From assembly GCA_032716605.1 (NCBI GenBank), contig CM064502.1, forward strand, positions 59,108,421-59,172,420: DNA of 64,000 nucleotides. Reading direction: 5' to 3'. This stretch comes from Paralithodes platypus (lineage: Eukaryota > Arthropoda > Malacostraca > Decapoda > Lithodidae). The notes under the pieces were generated by a model. That model did not search any database, was not told the origin of the DNA, and was given only the letters and a program-made list of their open reading frames with translations. Shown piece after piece: positions 43,431-55,369 of this stretch. Numbering within the stretch: position 1 is the stretch's first letter; every line of letters starts with the position of its first letter. A program made the position numbers and the translations under genes.

Positions 43431-43784
43431 CAGTGTCGGAGTAAAGCTTTTATTGACCATTTGTTAGATTGTTTGAGTCTCCTGAGGAATTTTATTGTAC
43501 TTAAGGTCGGGCACTGGGAACTTTGCTGTCGGGGACACTTTGCTTGTCTTTTTTTTCTCTTTCATATATTGCCAGGCGCCTTGTCTAGAAAGGGGGTGGC
43601 TACAAATAAATCGCCAATAGGTTAGGTTTATAAAATTCTATCTTATTTGGTTTGTATTTCTCTTGTACTCGACTCGATTCTACTTGACTCTCTTCTACTG
43701 GACACCACGGGCTGCCTCCTTCAGTGACTCAGTTTGGGTGTCTATGGACTTTACTGTTAGACTCTCCTGTGGTTCAGTAATAAT
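43431..43784. other. Unassigned
   Basis: No feature was recognised. Confidence 0.4.
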
Positions 43785-44085
43785 AATACGGCCATAGGCC
43801 GTAGCGCGGTTGGTAGAACACTCGCCTGCTAATCGTGAGGTCTAGGGTTCAAGTCTCGGGCCAGCCAGTGTGCTATATAATGTTTATTAATTTAACTCCC
43901 AACACCAAACACTTCTAAATTAAATTAATGAAAGCATGTGATCCTCCTTGGATTCGAACTTGGGTTACCACATACAGATCTTAAACATAACCATTACATC
44001 ATAAAGACATTTGACAGATGGCAGTGCTGTTGGTGGATGGTGCGGTCTAGCAATCTGTAGCAACTGTTCACTGAAGTCCCTGATG
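43785..44085 (+). mobile_element. tRNA-derived SINE split by an insertion
   Basis: The head 43791-43862 (GCGCGGTTGGTAGAACACTC, GGGTTCAAGTCTCGGGCC) and body 44015-44085 (GGTCTAGCAATCTGTAGCAA) match 25128-25280. The roughly 140 bp between them contain a degraded minus-strand tRNA-like piece (TTGGATTCGAACTTGGGTTA). Confidence 0.6.
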
Positions 44086-45326
44086 CATCAGGGCACCCAC
44101 CCTAGCCCAGCTATTGAGCAGGGAGTGCATGGTGTTAAAACAAAAATTGTCAATAATGCGCCTTTCTCATCTGTACGCTGGCGCCCCTCCTCTCACCCCA
44201 CACCACTTCGACTCCTATATCTCTCAACTACATCCCTCCACCTCTATTCTCATACACCCAGTTATTTTTGGTACAGCCGCCAACAACAAAGCTACTCTTA
44301 ATATAGCTATAAATCTGAATATTATTAAATAACTCAAGAACAGGATTGGACTATCAAGAGGGTAGTTAAGACTATATTTTGCTTGCCATTATGCACTTCT
44401 AAATAGCTATAATAACACATGTAAAATTAACTCTGTAGTGGTTGTCTGTATTGGTGAGTGTACAAATTGCCTGCATACCAGTAAGTACCTGCTACACTAT
44501 TACAGTGGTCCCTCACACTTCCAATCAAAAGTTGGCCAAGCGTCTGGGCACGTAGATTATCCATTGTGTCGCCAAGTTCGGAAACATTAAGCTGAAAGTC
44601 TTCTTCTTCTTGGTATTTTATGTGCAGTTTGCTCGGAGTGTTACAAGATCTCCAGGTTACTGCACAGGCGTTCTCATGTGGGTCGCTTATAGAGGGGAAA
44701 GGAAACTACACTACCTTTGTCATTCAGTACTTGCTCATGGAGTCACACCACACTTTAGTGTTCTGGAGTTTTATACCGGGAAAAAGAGTGTAGTGTCACA
44801 GATGGCAAGTTGTTTGGTGCCCTATAAGAGTGTTCCAGAGGGCATGTTGTTTGGTACCTTTAACCCAGGAACTACTACAAGCCTTACTTGAGGCACCGTA
44901 TTCAAATGCATGTAAACAAAAATAACAACCTTTAAATACCATGCCAGTGCCGGGAAAAGTCTCAAAATTGGGTGACATACTATAAAGTAGACAACCTTCA
45001 AATACCATGCCAGTGCCAGGAAATGTCTCAAAATTGGGGGACACATAGAAAGTAGTGGCATCCCTCAATACCACATCCTCCACTCCCCCCCCCCCCCTCT
45101 TTATACCCCTCTCCCTTCCTTTTCGCAATTTCCCCTTTACTTTTCTACATAGATGTCAGCTGTTAATGGGTTGAAAGTGTCCCCGATGGCAAGTTGTTTG
45201 GTGCCCTGTTTATGATTGATATCTTGTCGTAAGAGAGATGGGCTACTTGCCAATTTGGTCACATAAACAAAAACACACCAATTGAAACAATAACAGTATA
45301 TTTAATCCCAACACTGTCAATAATTA
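44086..45326. other. Unassigned, with small duplications
   Basis: About 63 bp are duplicated in tandem at 44933-45055 (AAATACCATGCCAGTGCC, GTCTCAAAATTGGG). GGCAAGTTGTTTGGTGCCCT recurs at 44805 and 45190. A C-run lies at 45085-45097. No gene was found. Confidence 0.45.
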
Positions 45327-45430
45327 AAATGTAAAACTTCAAAACGAACAAAAACGGAAACCGCACAATAAAATAATAAAAGAACTTATCAAAATCACTA
45401 TGCGGAAATAATGCGTTGCAAATTTTGCAA
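45327..45430 (-). repeat. Penelope-like 3' tail
   Basis: AAATGTAAAACTTCAAAACG to CAAAATCACTATGCGGAAAT matches the complement of the PLE 3' end. Confidence 0.7.
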
Positions 45431-46375
45431 AACAGTGCTAGGAAATTATTATTATATTACAAAATCAGGTGATTAATTAATTGAAGGTATCCGAACATTT
45501 CTATTGAAGATCCAGGCTATATTTATGTACTGTACTTCAAACAGTAGCCTACTATTAATGCTACCTTATAGGTAGAGATATAATTTTACCGGTAGTTTTT
45601 AGTAGGACAAATATTAGTGCGTCGTCTTCAGCGGCTTCGTGTCACGCGAGTAATGACCCATCCAGTTCTTGTTAGAGATCGATACTTAAATTTCTTGACT
45701 CCCGGATGTCCGTCCTAAGCCCAGCAAAATCATCTGAAAGTAATGCAATATTAAAGACAAATTAAGAAATTACTGTCAGATCAAGAGAAATTAACAGATT
45801 ATTACTACTACTGTACTACAGTACTATCATTATTCTTATTAATAATATTATTATTATTATTACAACATTGTTATTATTATTATTATTGTTATTATTATAC
45901 ATACATATTATTTCCGGTATTATTATTTCAGTTATCCGATCAAGAGAAAGAATTAATTATCTTAATTATTGTTATTATTATTATAGTGTGACCAATAAGG
46001 TGGATAATAGCCTCTCTCTATTTACCACACGATCTCTATCCTTGTGAGAGCGACCCGGAGCCGTCAGCTGTTTTTTGTTGACGTTTGGCAAAGGAGGTTT
46101 GCCGTTTGTTCTCCTTTCGTGACGGTGATTTGTTAAGAATTTTTTAGATCTGTTTTATGTGTAATATTTAATTGTTTTTTATGTGTGTGCGTGTACAGTG
46201 GAGGGTTATAATATTTAATACTAAGTGTGTAATGCCTAGCTTGTAAGGTCGGCTAAGGGAGACTAATGCTGTACACCAGGTTCCCGGACGAGCCAACTGT
46301 TAGACCGTTTCAACCGGTGGATCTCGACTAGTGCTACATCGACCAGAGACAACTTTATATGTACCAAATTGAAGC
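45431..46375. other. AT-rich spacer with ATT microsatellites
   Basis: (ATT)n-like runs lie at 45838-45900 and 45965-45985. Nothing else was recognised. Confidence 0.5.
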
Positions 46376-46570
46376 CCTAACCTAACTCGACCCAACCTAA
46401 CGTAACTACTAAACCTAACCTAATACTGTACTACCAATCCTAACCCTACCCAACCTAACCATACCATACCCACCCTAACCTCACTTAACCTTACCCAACC
46501 TAACCTAACTCTAACCTAACCCTACTCAACTTAACCTAACCTAACTCTACACAACTTAACTTAAGGTAAT
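46376..46570. repeat. Degenerate CCTAA (arthropod telomere-type) tract
   Basis: About 190 bp made of CCTAACCTAA-like pentamers with many changes. TTAGG is the usual arthropod telomere repeat, so this looks like an old interstitial telomeric sequence or a simple repeat of that motif. Confidence 0.6.
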
Positions 46571-46640
46571 AGTATTGATTGGTTTGGCACTGGTTGAGAG
46601 CTGCTGGTTGAAATGGTCTACTGGTTGAGTTGACCGGTCA

Positions 46641-47057
46641 CTATACTCTGTTTATTTTCAACCGACGGTAAATTGAATCTCTTGGCATCTGATTTCTCGA
46701 TAACTAATGAAAAAATAAGAAACTACCATGTCTCTGCTTCATATCATTGCCAAGATTTTATTTTTAACAAAGTTTTATATGTGATTTTCTCCTGTCACCT
46801 CCTTTTCCTTTCTTGTGTCTCTTGCTGATCCTCCCTACCCCTTGTGGGAGTAAGGGCTGGCTACCGACTGACTGACTTCATTGTTAACAACAGATTTAGC
46901 TACATACATACAAATACATATGGGACTCCAAGGACTCGAACCTAGGATACTCACACCGAAATTCCGTTCATTTATGCATTACAGTTAGTCAATAGCGGAG
47001 TAATGAAGAGGAAGACATGACAATTTACCGTCCGCTGGAAAGAAAACGGAGTATAGT
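46641..47057. mobile_element. M4 MITE with an insertion carrying tRNA-like sequence
   Basis: The ends CTATACTCTGTTTATTTTC and GAAAACGGAGTATAG and the inner CGACGGTAAATTGAATC / CAATTTACCGTCCGCTGG define M4. The extra interior (46775-46985) includes GGACTCGAACCTAGGATACT, a tRNA-like B-box region on the minus strand. Confidence 0.65.
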
Positions 47058-47846
47058 ACACCCACATGATCAGCTTGCCACAACATTCTATCCCCCCCCC
47101 CCCCCAAACAATCCCTACCCCCTTGAGACGTTCCCCGCGGACGACTTGCACCCTAGCGATAGACGGCGGAGGAGCTCGTTGCTACGCGATTCTTCAATCA
47201 GTACTCCATGTACATCAAATAAACATACCCATAACTAAAGGTTAGTTAGGGGGAGATATTTATTTATTTGTTTATTTATTTTAGTTTCCTCTATAGACCT
47301 CCATCAAGCTTTAAAAATACCCCCGAGACTGATCCCCCCTCGAGATAAATTTGTGTATTATTCGGTATAAAAAAAAATCTTTAGCCAAAGGCCGATTCCT
47401 CCTTATTTGCAGGTCTTAAATCGCCAAACTAATGGGGCGAATGTCTTAAAATCTCAAAACTAATAAGGTTAAACTTGAGGGAGAAAGGGGTCCAGAAAAC
47501 CGTCCTTCTGTAATATTTTTACCCTAAATTTATTAAGCCAACTTAAAAATAACCTTAATATTAATAGATTTTTTTACCCTAAGTTTATTAATCCCATTTT
47601 TTTTTTTTTTTATTGTTGTGAGTATTATGTTAATCCATTTTATGTAGTTTGTGTATGTGTTATATTGATCCATTTTGTGTACTGTTTGAAGCACCGTGCA
47701 CTAACCGGCTGGACCGCCCTACTAGTTTCACCCCTCTCGAGTCCGATGGCGTCTCTTGCATCTCATTCTGGCTAACACTAGACTTTGCTCAGCTTGGGAA
47801 GGACCTCTAGGAATCATGGGGGTCAGAATTATCTATATCTATTTAT
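47058..47846. other. Spacer with a long-range direct repeat
   Basis: C-run at 47091-47104. About 100 bp at 47275-47370 (AGACCTCCATCAAGCTT, GATAAATTTGT) recur at 60325-60425. T-run at 47598-47611. Confidence 0.45.
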
Positions 47847-47960
47847 TGAGGCACATTCCCCATGTATATATATACAGTATATATACTGTACTGTATTTTT
47901 TTTTACTGGGGGTGGCCGACTCAAGACAGAGCCCGAACAGGGACTACAAAACTTATTTCA
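47847..47960 (+). repeat. CTCAGGCACAT-family repeat
   Basis: GAGGCACATTCCCCATG, then a local AT insertion, then GGGGGTGGCCGACTCAAGAC and GAGCCCGAACAGGGAC. Confidence 0.55.
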
Positions 47961-48103
47961 ATTAATGTGACCTGTGGTAGCTAAAAGGATTAATTGGGAT
48001 AGTCTATAGCCTTGGAATGGTTAGAAGTACTTCCTAAGCTAAATAGAAATGTCTAATAGTTGCCAGAATATAATGCAAAGGATGTCCCCGGTACAGTGTG
48101 GGT

Positions 48104-48512
48104 TAACCCTTACACTGCCGGTGATGTACTTTATTCTGGCTACTGTTGGGCGATTTAGTTCAGTTTTAAAAGGGCCTCTAGCAATTAATAGGCTTTGAAC
48201 TATTTCACTTAACCCTTTTTGCTACAGGCAGGGGGCTAGGAATCCTCCTCCCCTTGTAGAATCCTACTCGACGAGACAGAAAAACGGGCGAGGGAACGCG
48301 AAAGTGGTCCCAGACCTTGAGAATAGGAACTTTAAATGTTGTTTCTGTTCGGGCTCTGTCTTGTGTCGGCCACCTCCAGCAATGGGGTATGTGCCTGAGT
48401 ACATACATACATGCACACAAAACATTTTGCTACTGCCTAACCTTAAGCTGCACAAAATCGTCTAAGTATAGCTAGAAGAAGATTTAAAAGACGTCACCGG
48501 TGCAGAAGGGGT
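48104..48512. mobile_element. M7 MITE hosting a CTCAGGCACAT-family repeat
   Basis: Ends TTAACCCTTACACTGCCGG and CACCGGTGCAGAAGGGGTTAA are inverted with TTAA at both sides. The inner 48230-48425 is the repeat in minus orientation (TTCGGGCTCTGTCTTGTGTC, GGTATGTGCCTGAGTAC), splitting the M7 core between TTTTTGCTAC and CTACTGCCTAACCTTAAGC. Confidence 0.75.
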
Positions 48513-48662
48513 TAACAATGTCCTCGTGGCCAGTGGACCGTCGCTACCGGGCTATGAATATGTCTACCATTATATCTTATTATCGTAAGGTTCGTACTGT
48601 GTGTTTATATATTAGATGTGGCCAGAGTACAAGAAGGGAAGAGAAACGATTGTAGTCCGTTC

Positions 48663-48850
48663 GTTTGAGGTTGGCCGCAAATCGTCGCCCCTAACCTCTG
48701 TAACTCGGGAAGGGCTGGAGCAAATAGGCGGTAAATGTCCACGCCTATTCCCCGGCCGAGCCTTCCTAAGTGGTGGAAATATTCGCTCGGTTACTCTAGT
48801 CGTTCGTGAGTTGTAGAGGTTAGTGCTCGCAATTTTTGTCCTGTCGCTAA
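48663..48850. mobile_element. M6 palindromic MITE
   Basis: CCCCTAACCTCTGTAACTCG and CGTGAGTTGTAGAGGTTAGTG are the arms. The core CACGCCTATTCCCCGGCCGA is family-specific. Confidence 0.65.
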
Positions 48851-49969
48851 TGAACGCACTGTACAATAACACTAAAATATAAAAAAAAAAAAATCTTAGT
48901 GATACACCTTCCTTCATGGCATTTTGGGAAAGTGATAATAATCGTAAAATAAAAAACATTTGTACTTTAGTATTTAATTTTTATATATTTTTGTATTTTT
49001 TTCTAGTTTGTGGACCTACTGCGTGTTATATCTAGTGTTGATAGGCTAGCTTCCTCCCCGCGTCCTATTTGTTGCTTGGAGTGTACGTGCAGTCGGGGTC
49101 GGGAACACGTCAACATCTCCCCTTCTGTACTGATACCGTATTTTTAGCTTCATTCTGGCTACTATTAGACGATTTCACTCAGTTTTAAAAGGGGCTCCAG
49201 CATTTAAAAGGCTTCGATTCATCTCACTCAACCAATTTTCTGCCACAGACCCTTCTTAAACTCTACAAAATTGTTTAAATATAGCTAGAATAAAATTAAA
49301 AGACCGGGATAATTGTTACTCCAAAATATTTCCCGAATCTCCCGACCCCGCCTGTACCGCGATAGTTTATATAAGCTTGGTGTTTTTTCGGAACCACTGA
49401 ACTGTACTGTGCCGCGGGACAACGGGGTGCAATTTGTTCTTTGACTCAATCTGTTCAGTAAGCTAATTTCTCTTTTGCTTAACGTTAGACAATTTTATAC
49501 AGCTTATGAACGAAGGCAGTGCTGGTTGGGGGGAGGGGCGTCGACTGACTGGGAACAGAGGTGCATGGGGGCGGTTCGTTCGTGGCCACCCCTTCGGGGA
49601 TCACGGCGTCGGGCAATAGATAGATAGATAGATGAGGAAAGGACTAGCAATCATAGGAGTAAAAATTTATGTATTATCATTTTAGCATTCTTTCAGGAAG
49701 CTTTAATTTTGTTTTTGCTAATGTTAGATGATTGTGTACAGCATATGAGGACAGGCCTTTGGCAATCATAGGGGTTAAACATGAATATTATCCGCAGACC
49801 CTTTTTAAGCTAGATAAAATTGTTTAATTATAGCCAGAATAAAACTCCAAAATGTGTAATGGTAAACTGAAACTGACTTCAAGGATAGCAAAGAGAGAGA
49901 GAGAGAGAAAAAAAGGCTGCGCTGTTGGGACATAGACTGGAACTGCGGCGTGCATGGATTGCTCAGTCT
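48851..49969. other. Spacer with degenerate M7 pieces
   Basis: 49115-49300 (CCTTCTGTACTGATACCGTA, CTGGCTACTATTAGACGATT, CAGACCCTTCTTAAACTC) is M7. Further M7-like core pieces lie at 49485-49530 and 49715-49850. (TAGA)4 lies at 49617-49633. No gene was found. Confidence 0.45.
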
Positions 49970-50108
49970 GAATATAAACACCATATGAGAAGGAGCACTT
50001 TATTGACAATGTTTCGCAGATATCTTCTTCAGGTCCTTCAGTGACCTAAAGACGCTATCTGTGAAACATTATCAATAAAGTACTCCTCCTCATATGGTGT
50101 TCATATTC
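49970..50108. repeat. Hairpin with CCTGAAGA / GAAACATT core
   Basis: The arms GAATATAAACACCATATGAG and CTCATATGGTGTTCATATTC extend inward through AGCACTTTATTGACAATGTTT / AAACATTATCAATAAAGTACT, about 58 bp each, around a short loop. The minus strand contains CCTGAAGA...GCGAAAC. Confidence 0.8.
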
Positions 50109-50467
50109 TTTCTGTCAACTTTTCAAACTTCATACCTTATTTTACTTTGTTCAGTCCTATAGATCACCATTAACTATACTGTATATACAGTAGACCTTCG
50201 ATTTGACAGACTAATAGGTGGCGAAGCTTGTCTGTTTACGGAAAAAGTCTGTTACTGTACTACTGTAATATGCAAAAGAACTCGTAAAATTTACTGGAAA
50301 TTTTTTGACCATGGAAAGTTAATGGTGAAAGCTCTGGTATGATGCAAATTTACTGACTGTGTGCCGCCGCTTTGATAGGCAGAGTAAGGCTGTAATAATG
50401 GTGTGCTGCAGAGTAATACTGGTGTCACTCCACCCATCTTAGCGCTGTATTTATATATACTTTGTCT

Positions 50468-50612
50468 ACTGTATATTCTGGCTAACATTAGACAATCTTA
50501 CTAAGCTTAAGGGAGTAGAAACTATCTCTTAAATTTTCATCTACCACCGATCCTTCGTAAGCTACATAAAAACCGTCTGATGGTAGCCGTAAGAATGTGA
50601 ATGCCGTCATAG
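50468..50612. mobile_element. M7-like MITE, truncated
   Basis: CTGGCTAACATTAGACAATC and CTACCACCGATCCTTCGTAA then AACCGTCTGATGGTAGCCG match the M7 interior. The terminal sequences are lost. Confidence 0.5.
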
Positions 50613-50836
50613 TACCACACGTTGACCTGGGGGTGCGGACAACAGAGGAGATAGGGGACGAGGGGGCGGGCTACCACGGAGAGAGTTACCGGATAGTCAA
50701 AACTCCATATACACTCTTTGATGCCAGTGCCACCCACATACTACCTAATCCCAGTACCTGTGATGTCAGTGTGAACAGGTCTATAGGCATCGGATACAGG
50801 GGTGTTTGTGGGGAATTTCAAATTCAAGCGAAGTAG
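50597..50836 (+). other. Unexplained 79-codon open frame
   Basis: The middle (EEIGDEGAGYHGESYRIV, then HILPNPSTCDVSV) has a balanced composition unlike the repeats around it and covers GC-richer DNA than its surroundings. The start overlaps M7 remnants and the end runs into a hairpin. No homology or splice-phase link to the host gene is evident. It could be a relic exon or chance. Confidence 0.25.
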
Positions 50837-50957
50837 TAAAAAACGTCATCTTTATTTCTATTCTTCAAACATAGTGTTATCATCATAGATGACACCCTGA
50901 TGTTGAAACATTTGAAGAATAGAAATAAAGATGGTTCTTTTTACTACTTCGCTTGAT
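50824..50957. repeat. Hairpin with CCTGATGTTGAAAC core
   Basis: The arms TCAAGCGAAGTAGTAAAAA and TTTTTACTACTTCGCTTGA continue through ATCTTTATTTCTATTCTTCA and its complement. The loop carries CCTGATGTTGAAACA (50896-50910). Confidence 0.85.
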
Positions 50958-51170
50958 CTATATTTTTGAGTGCACCCTGACCAGCACCTCCCTCACTCCT
51001 CTGCCTTGTGCCCCCGGATGTCTGCATAGATTTAACCCATGCAAATAATTAAACGGTGTTCGGAGTACTACTTGCAGAGACGTGGCGGTGATGGCACGAT
51101 CTGTTCACTACGACGGCCGCAGGTTATAAGGTCGCGGTGTTGGGCTTTGTTTGGGCTTGATTTGAACACA

Positions 51171-51577
<407 letters not shown>

Positions 51578-51589
51578 ACAACACTCGAG

Positions 51590-51735
51590 TAAAAAACAAT
51601 CTTTTCACTGGTAAGCTGTATATAATCTTGTGAGAACATAATGAATCGGGTGAAACATACGTCTGCGAGGTATTATCACAAGATTTCGACTCGCTATCCA
51701 GAATGTTTATTGGTGTAAAGATTGTTTTTCTCCTC
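51590..51735. repeat. Hairpin with AAACAATCTTT arms
   Basis: CGAGTAAAAAACAATCTTTT pairs with TAAAGATTGTTTTTCTCCTCG, and AATCTTGTGAGAAC-type inner arms pair with TTATCACAAGATT. The centre has CGGGTGAAACATACG. This is the third such hairpin within 1.8 kb. Confidence 0.7.
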
Positions 51736-52288
51736 GTGTACATGCTTCAAAGTACTGTACTATTCTCCCTCCGTAATTTCAACTTTGGTTATTTCTATAG
51801 CTATAGGAAAATTATATAAAGAGGTAGCATATTGAGAGGGTGACGTAAACTGCGTTTAAGTTCCATTGACTAAAAAAACAAAACAAATCAATGGCATTCC
51901 GATCGTCCACAAGAAAGCCCAACGCAAGGACCCATTTTTTCGACACGGTTTTTGCTGTGGTATTTGGATAAGTCGCCCCATTGTTTTAGGTTTCTTACGT
52001 CCCGTTTTTTGTACGGCTAGGTTTCTTGTGGGTTTTCCAATGCTTCCTGTGGGTTTTATGGCCTTAGATGTCTAGCGGATAAGAGGAGCGGTGTGTGCTG
52101 TTTAGTTCTATAAGGATCAGGCTGTGTTTAATTACCACTAGGGTGCGGCACGTGTGATTGGGTGGACGGTATTTCTGCGAGGTGGTTTCTCCGTTTGTTT
52201 TGTCGTTGCGGTCGTTTACCATCTCTCGTTATGTGTATATTCTTGCTTCGGTTCTTCACGGCATAACCAGATTTTGTTGTCGTCACTA
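51736..52288. other. Unassigned
   Basis: The open frames at 51866-52075 and 52154-52366 show no domain, and the second runs into the M1 element. Confidence 0.4.
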
Positions 52289-52479
52289 CAGGTCTCCCTC
52301 GATTTACGATTGGGTTACGTTCCTGAAAACCCGATCTTAAATAGAAAAACAGATAGCAAACCCTAAAATTAATGGGGTAAATGGGGATGCGTTCTCAGAC
52401 AAGCCAAACCCCAAACACAAACTCCTAAAAAACTATAATAATATCATAAATCGGGGCATCGGATAGTGAGGGAGACCTG
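52289..52479 (+). mobile_element. M1 MITE
   Basis: CAGGTCTCCCTCGATTTACG to GAGGGAGACCTG, about 191 bp, preceded by TA. Very similar to 59908-60099. Confidence 0.9.
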
Positions 52480-52804
52480 TGTAGGGTAGTTGTGCCGTTG
52501 AAAATCCCGTTCGTTTTGTGTACATTCTTGTTTACCAGTTAAATATCATTCTTGTACAGTCGTTATACATCAAACCTTATTGGTATATTCTTGTTTTATC
52601 GTTAAATATGTATCTGCCGTCTTTGTTTACAATTCTATCCCGTTATTCTATTCCGTCTTCTTTTTTTTTATCGCAGACTGATAGCACCAAGCCTGAATAA
52701 ATGTGTGTCACTACTATACTCTAATCATTATAAGTAGACCAGAAAATGTGACCTCAATCTCTCATAACTCAGATAGTACAGTACTTCAGTAATCGAGTTC
52801 TTTC

Positions 52805-53025
52805 TGCCCCTCAACTTTCCCTTCATAATTGTTACGGGGCACAGGGCCTTGGGTGGGGCTTCGGTGTCCTGGGCATTTCCGCACTCTCCTTGGCTTGGTC
52901 ACCTGGGCATTCCACTGGTGAAGCTGGGAGTGTTCTGTGGGGGCACTCAGTTATGGCCTTGGCCTTGCTCGGGACCTTGGGGCTGCTCGGTCAGACAGCC
53001 TGAGGATCAGCAACAACAACAACAA
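52805..53025 (+). mobile_element. CAA-tailed element related to 33866-34440
   Basis: CCCTCAACTTTCCCTTCATA to GGGGCTGCTCGGTCAGACAG and (CAA)n matches the complement of the 33866-34100 segment. It is a truncated copy of the same family. Confidence 0.65.
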
Positions 53026-53238
53026 CCAGCATATGAAAACGGACATGCAGTAAATAAGTGTATAAAATTACAGAAAGTTTGCTCCGGTCCTCCCCGATTT
53101 AGGGTCAAGATACTGTCCTACTGATAATGAAGAGATTATAGCATTACTTCACTTAGCACCTGTTAACATGACTTTAACAACAAACCTAGTAAATAATACA
53201 GTATACCCTAAGACGTTATCTAACCAAGCCTAATTTAC

Positions 53239-53653
53239 CCTTAACCCCTTCAGCACCATGATGTATTTTTGCCTTTGTTTTTGGCTTACATTAGAAGATT
53301 TTATGCAGTTGAAGAAGGACTTATGTTAATGAGAGGGTTTATTTAAGGCGTATTAATCCATTTGTTTCATAGGTAGCTTGCAAAAAAAAAAAATTGTCTA
53401 GTGTTAACTAGAATACAGGTCTCCCTCCTTTTACGATTGGGTTTACGTTCCTGAAAACTCTATCTTACTCTATCTTCAATAGAACAATCATATAGCGAAC
53501 CCTAAAATTAATGGGGTAAATGGGGTGCGTTCTCGGACCAGCCAAAACCCAAACCCAAACACTTAAAAACCTATAATAATAACGTAAATTGGGGCATCAG
53601 ATAGTGAGGGAGACCTGTATGATGAAAATTCCGTAATGGTAGTGAAGGGGTTA
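53239..53653. mobile_element. M7 MITE with nested M1 at a TA
   Basis: The M7 ends CTTAACCCCTTCAGCACCAT and GTAATGGTAGTGAAGGGGTT are inverted and TTAA-bounded. M1 occupies 53416-53617 between CTAGAATA and TATGATGAAAA. Removing it and one TA restores the M7 consensus AGAATATGATGAAAA. Confidence 0.9.
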
Positions 53654-53752
53654 ATATGAACGCTGCTCTGACCTGATCTAGTTTAGTCCAACTTAATTTT
53701 AAAGGCCATTATTAATATCTAATGATAATGTCGGACAGATTGGGAGAGAGGT

Positions 53753-53890
53753 ATCCTGACCAGGATTCGAACCCACTCACTCCAGGTATGTTTGGGAGAG
53801 TTGGGCACCGTAACATCCGCTCATGTCCGAGTGGTTACGGTGCCCAACTCTCCCAAACATACCTGGAGTGAGTGGGTTTGAATCCTGGTC
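53753..53890. repeat. Inverted pair of tRNA-like sequences
   Basis: GACCAGGATTCGAACCCACT through GGTGCCCAACTCTCCCAAAC is present on both strands as about 57-bp arms around a loop of about 20 bases (ATCCGCTCATGTCCGAGTG). The plus-strand right copy reads like a tRNA, with TCCGAGTGG and GGTTTGAATCC boxes. One mismatch is visible in the arms. Confidence 0.8.
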
Positions 53891-54897
53891 ATATTTAATA
53901 CACTAGCCTTCCACCCAGTTACACCGCTCACACCATTAAGACTATGATGAACCCCAGTGGTGCCGCAATGTGTGTGTGTGTGTGTGTGTGTCCCTGTGTA
54001 TGAGAGAGAGTGGGTAGGAAGCTCCGAGTCACATCCGATCTACATCTAGCGTAAACAATGCCAAAGTCGCCACTGCATTAAGAACACTATCTATTCTAGT
54101 AATTGTCACCTGACCATGTAACATTGGTAGGACATGGAATCATCGGAAAGTAGCCAAGTATCTGTAGCGTGCGTGTCACTCAGGAAGGTAATCTGGTGAC
54201 TTATACTGTACAGAGTGGTGCTGAGTTGGTTTACACATCATGCAGGCTGACATCTGGCCCGTGGTAGCCAATTATAGCCCCACCTTTTATGACAGTGGCG
54301 ACTTGCATGCTGTTTAAGCTAGGTGAGTTACGATTAAGGCCATCTGAAGTGGCGTGGAATTAGCATGCATTGAATTGGCTGCGCGGTTCAGCTCGAAACG
54401 CTACAAGAAGGTGTTGTTTATTTTGTTTTGCACAAAAGTTCCATCTGTCGGGATTTTGTGAAGAAAGATGACAACTCTTGAGCATAATTACATCTAATTA
54501 AGCTACAGTAAAGATGGAAATGTTATAAGAGAAGTTTTAAGAGTTGTGTGTTATTGAGTGTTGTGTACAAGTAGGTATGGTACGGTTACGGTTTGAAGTA
54601 CAGTAGATATGTTACGGTGTGCAGTGGTCGGCTGATAGTGTGTTCTTTGTGAGGGGTGGCACTGTATATGTTTAAAGTAAGATTGATACTTATACTAGAA
54701 AGTGTTAGCCAATGATGAGTTTTTGTTACTTGGAGATTTGTAAAAGTAAATGTCCTGTGATCTGAAGAGCAACAGCCACAGTTCTTGCCAGATTTTCAAA
54801 TGGCTGGAGTGCTGAATCGTATATACAAAATGCAAAAAATATATATTATAGCTTATTGTTCACTAATTTAGCCGGATAATATGATTTTCTGGAGTTA
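53891..54897. other. Unassigned, TG microsatellite
   Basis: (TG)n lies at 53970-53991. Nothing else was recognised. Confidence 0.45.
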
Positions 54898-54995
54898 TAA
54901 TGTAAAACTTGCAAAATAAACAAACCAAAACGGACGACACAATATAAAGACAAAAGAACTTATAAAAATCACTGTGTGGAAATAACGATTTAGCA
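54898..54995 (-). repeat. Penelope-like 3' tail
   Basis: AATGTAAAACTTGCAAAATA to CAAAATAAGTAGG-type, carrying CAATATAAAGACAAAAGAAC and ATCACTGTGTGGAAATAACG. Confidence 0.75.
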
Positions 54996-55047
54996 AAATA
55001 AGTAGGTGTCGGATTACAGGATATTTGCTGTACTGTATGTACAGTAC

Positions 55048-55265
55048 TACTAACCCTTTGAGTAGCAGCGACGTGTGTTATATTGTATTCTAGCTCATAT
55101 TTAGACGATGTTATGTAGCTTAGGAAGGATCTGTGGTAGTTCAAAAGGTTGCTCAAGATAGTTGGAAGCCTTATTATTGCCAGAGGTCCTTCCTAAGCGG
55201 AATAAAATCATCTTGTAGTTGCCAGAATATGATGAAAAAAATGTCACTGGTATTGTACGGGTTAA
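55048..55265. mobile_element. M7 MITE
   Basis: TAACCCTTTGAGTAGCAGCG and GTCACTGGTATTGTACGGGTTAA-type ends, with the interior CTTAGGAAGGATCTGTGG / GGTCCTTCCTAAGCGGAAT and TTGCCAGAATATGATGAAAA. Confidence 0.65.
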
Positions 55266-55369
55266 GGATGAATAGTAACGTGCTTGATAATCCTAGCTAA
55301 AATTAGTTGTAACGTTGCAATGGATCGTGTGTTTTTTTTATTTATTTATACAACGTGGTAAAAGTCTTC

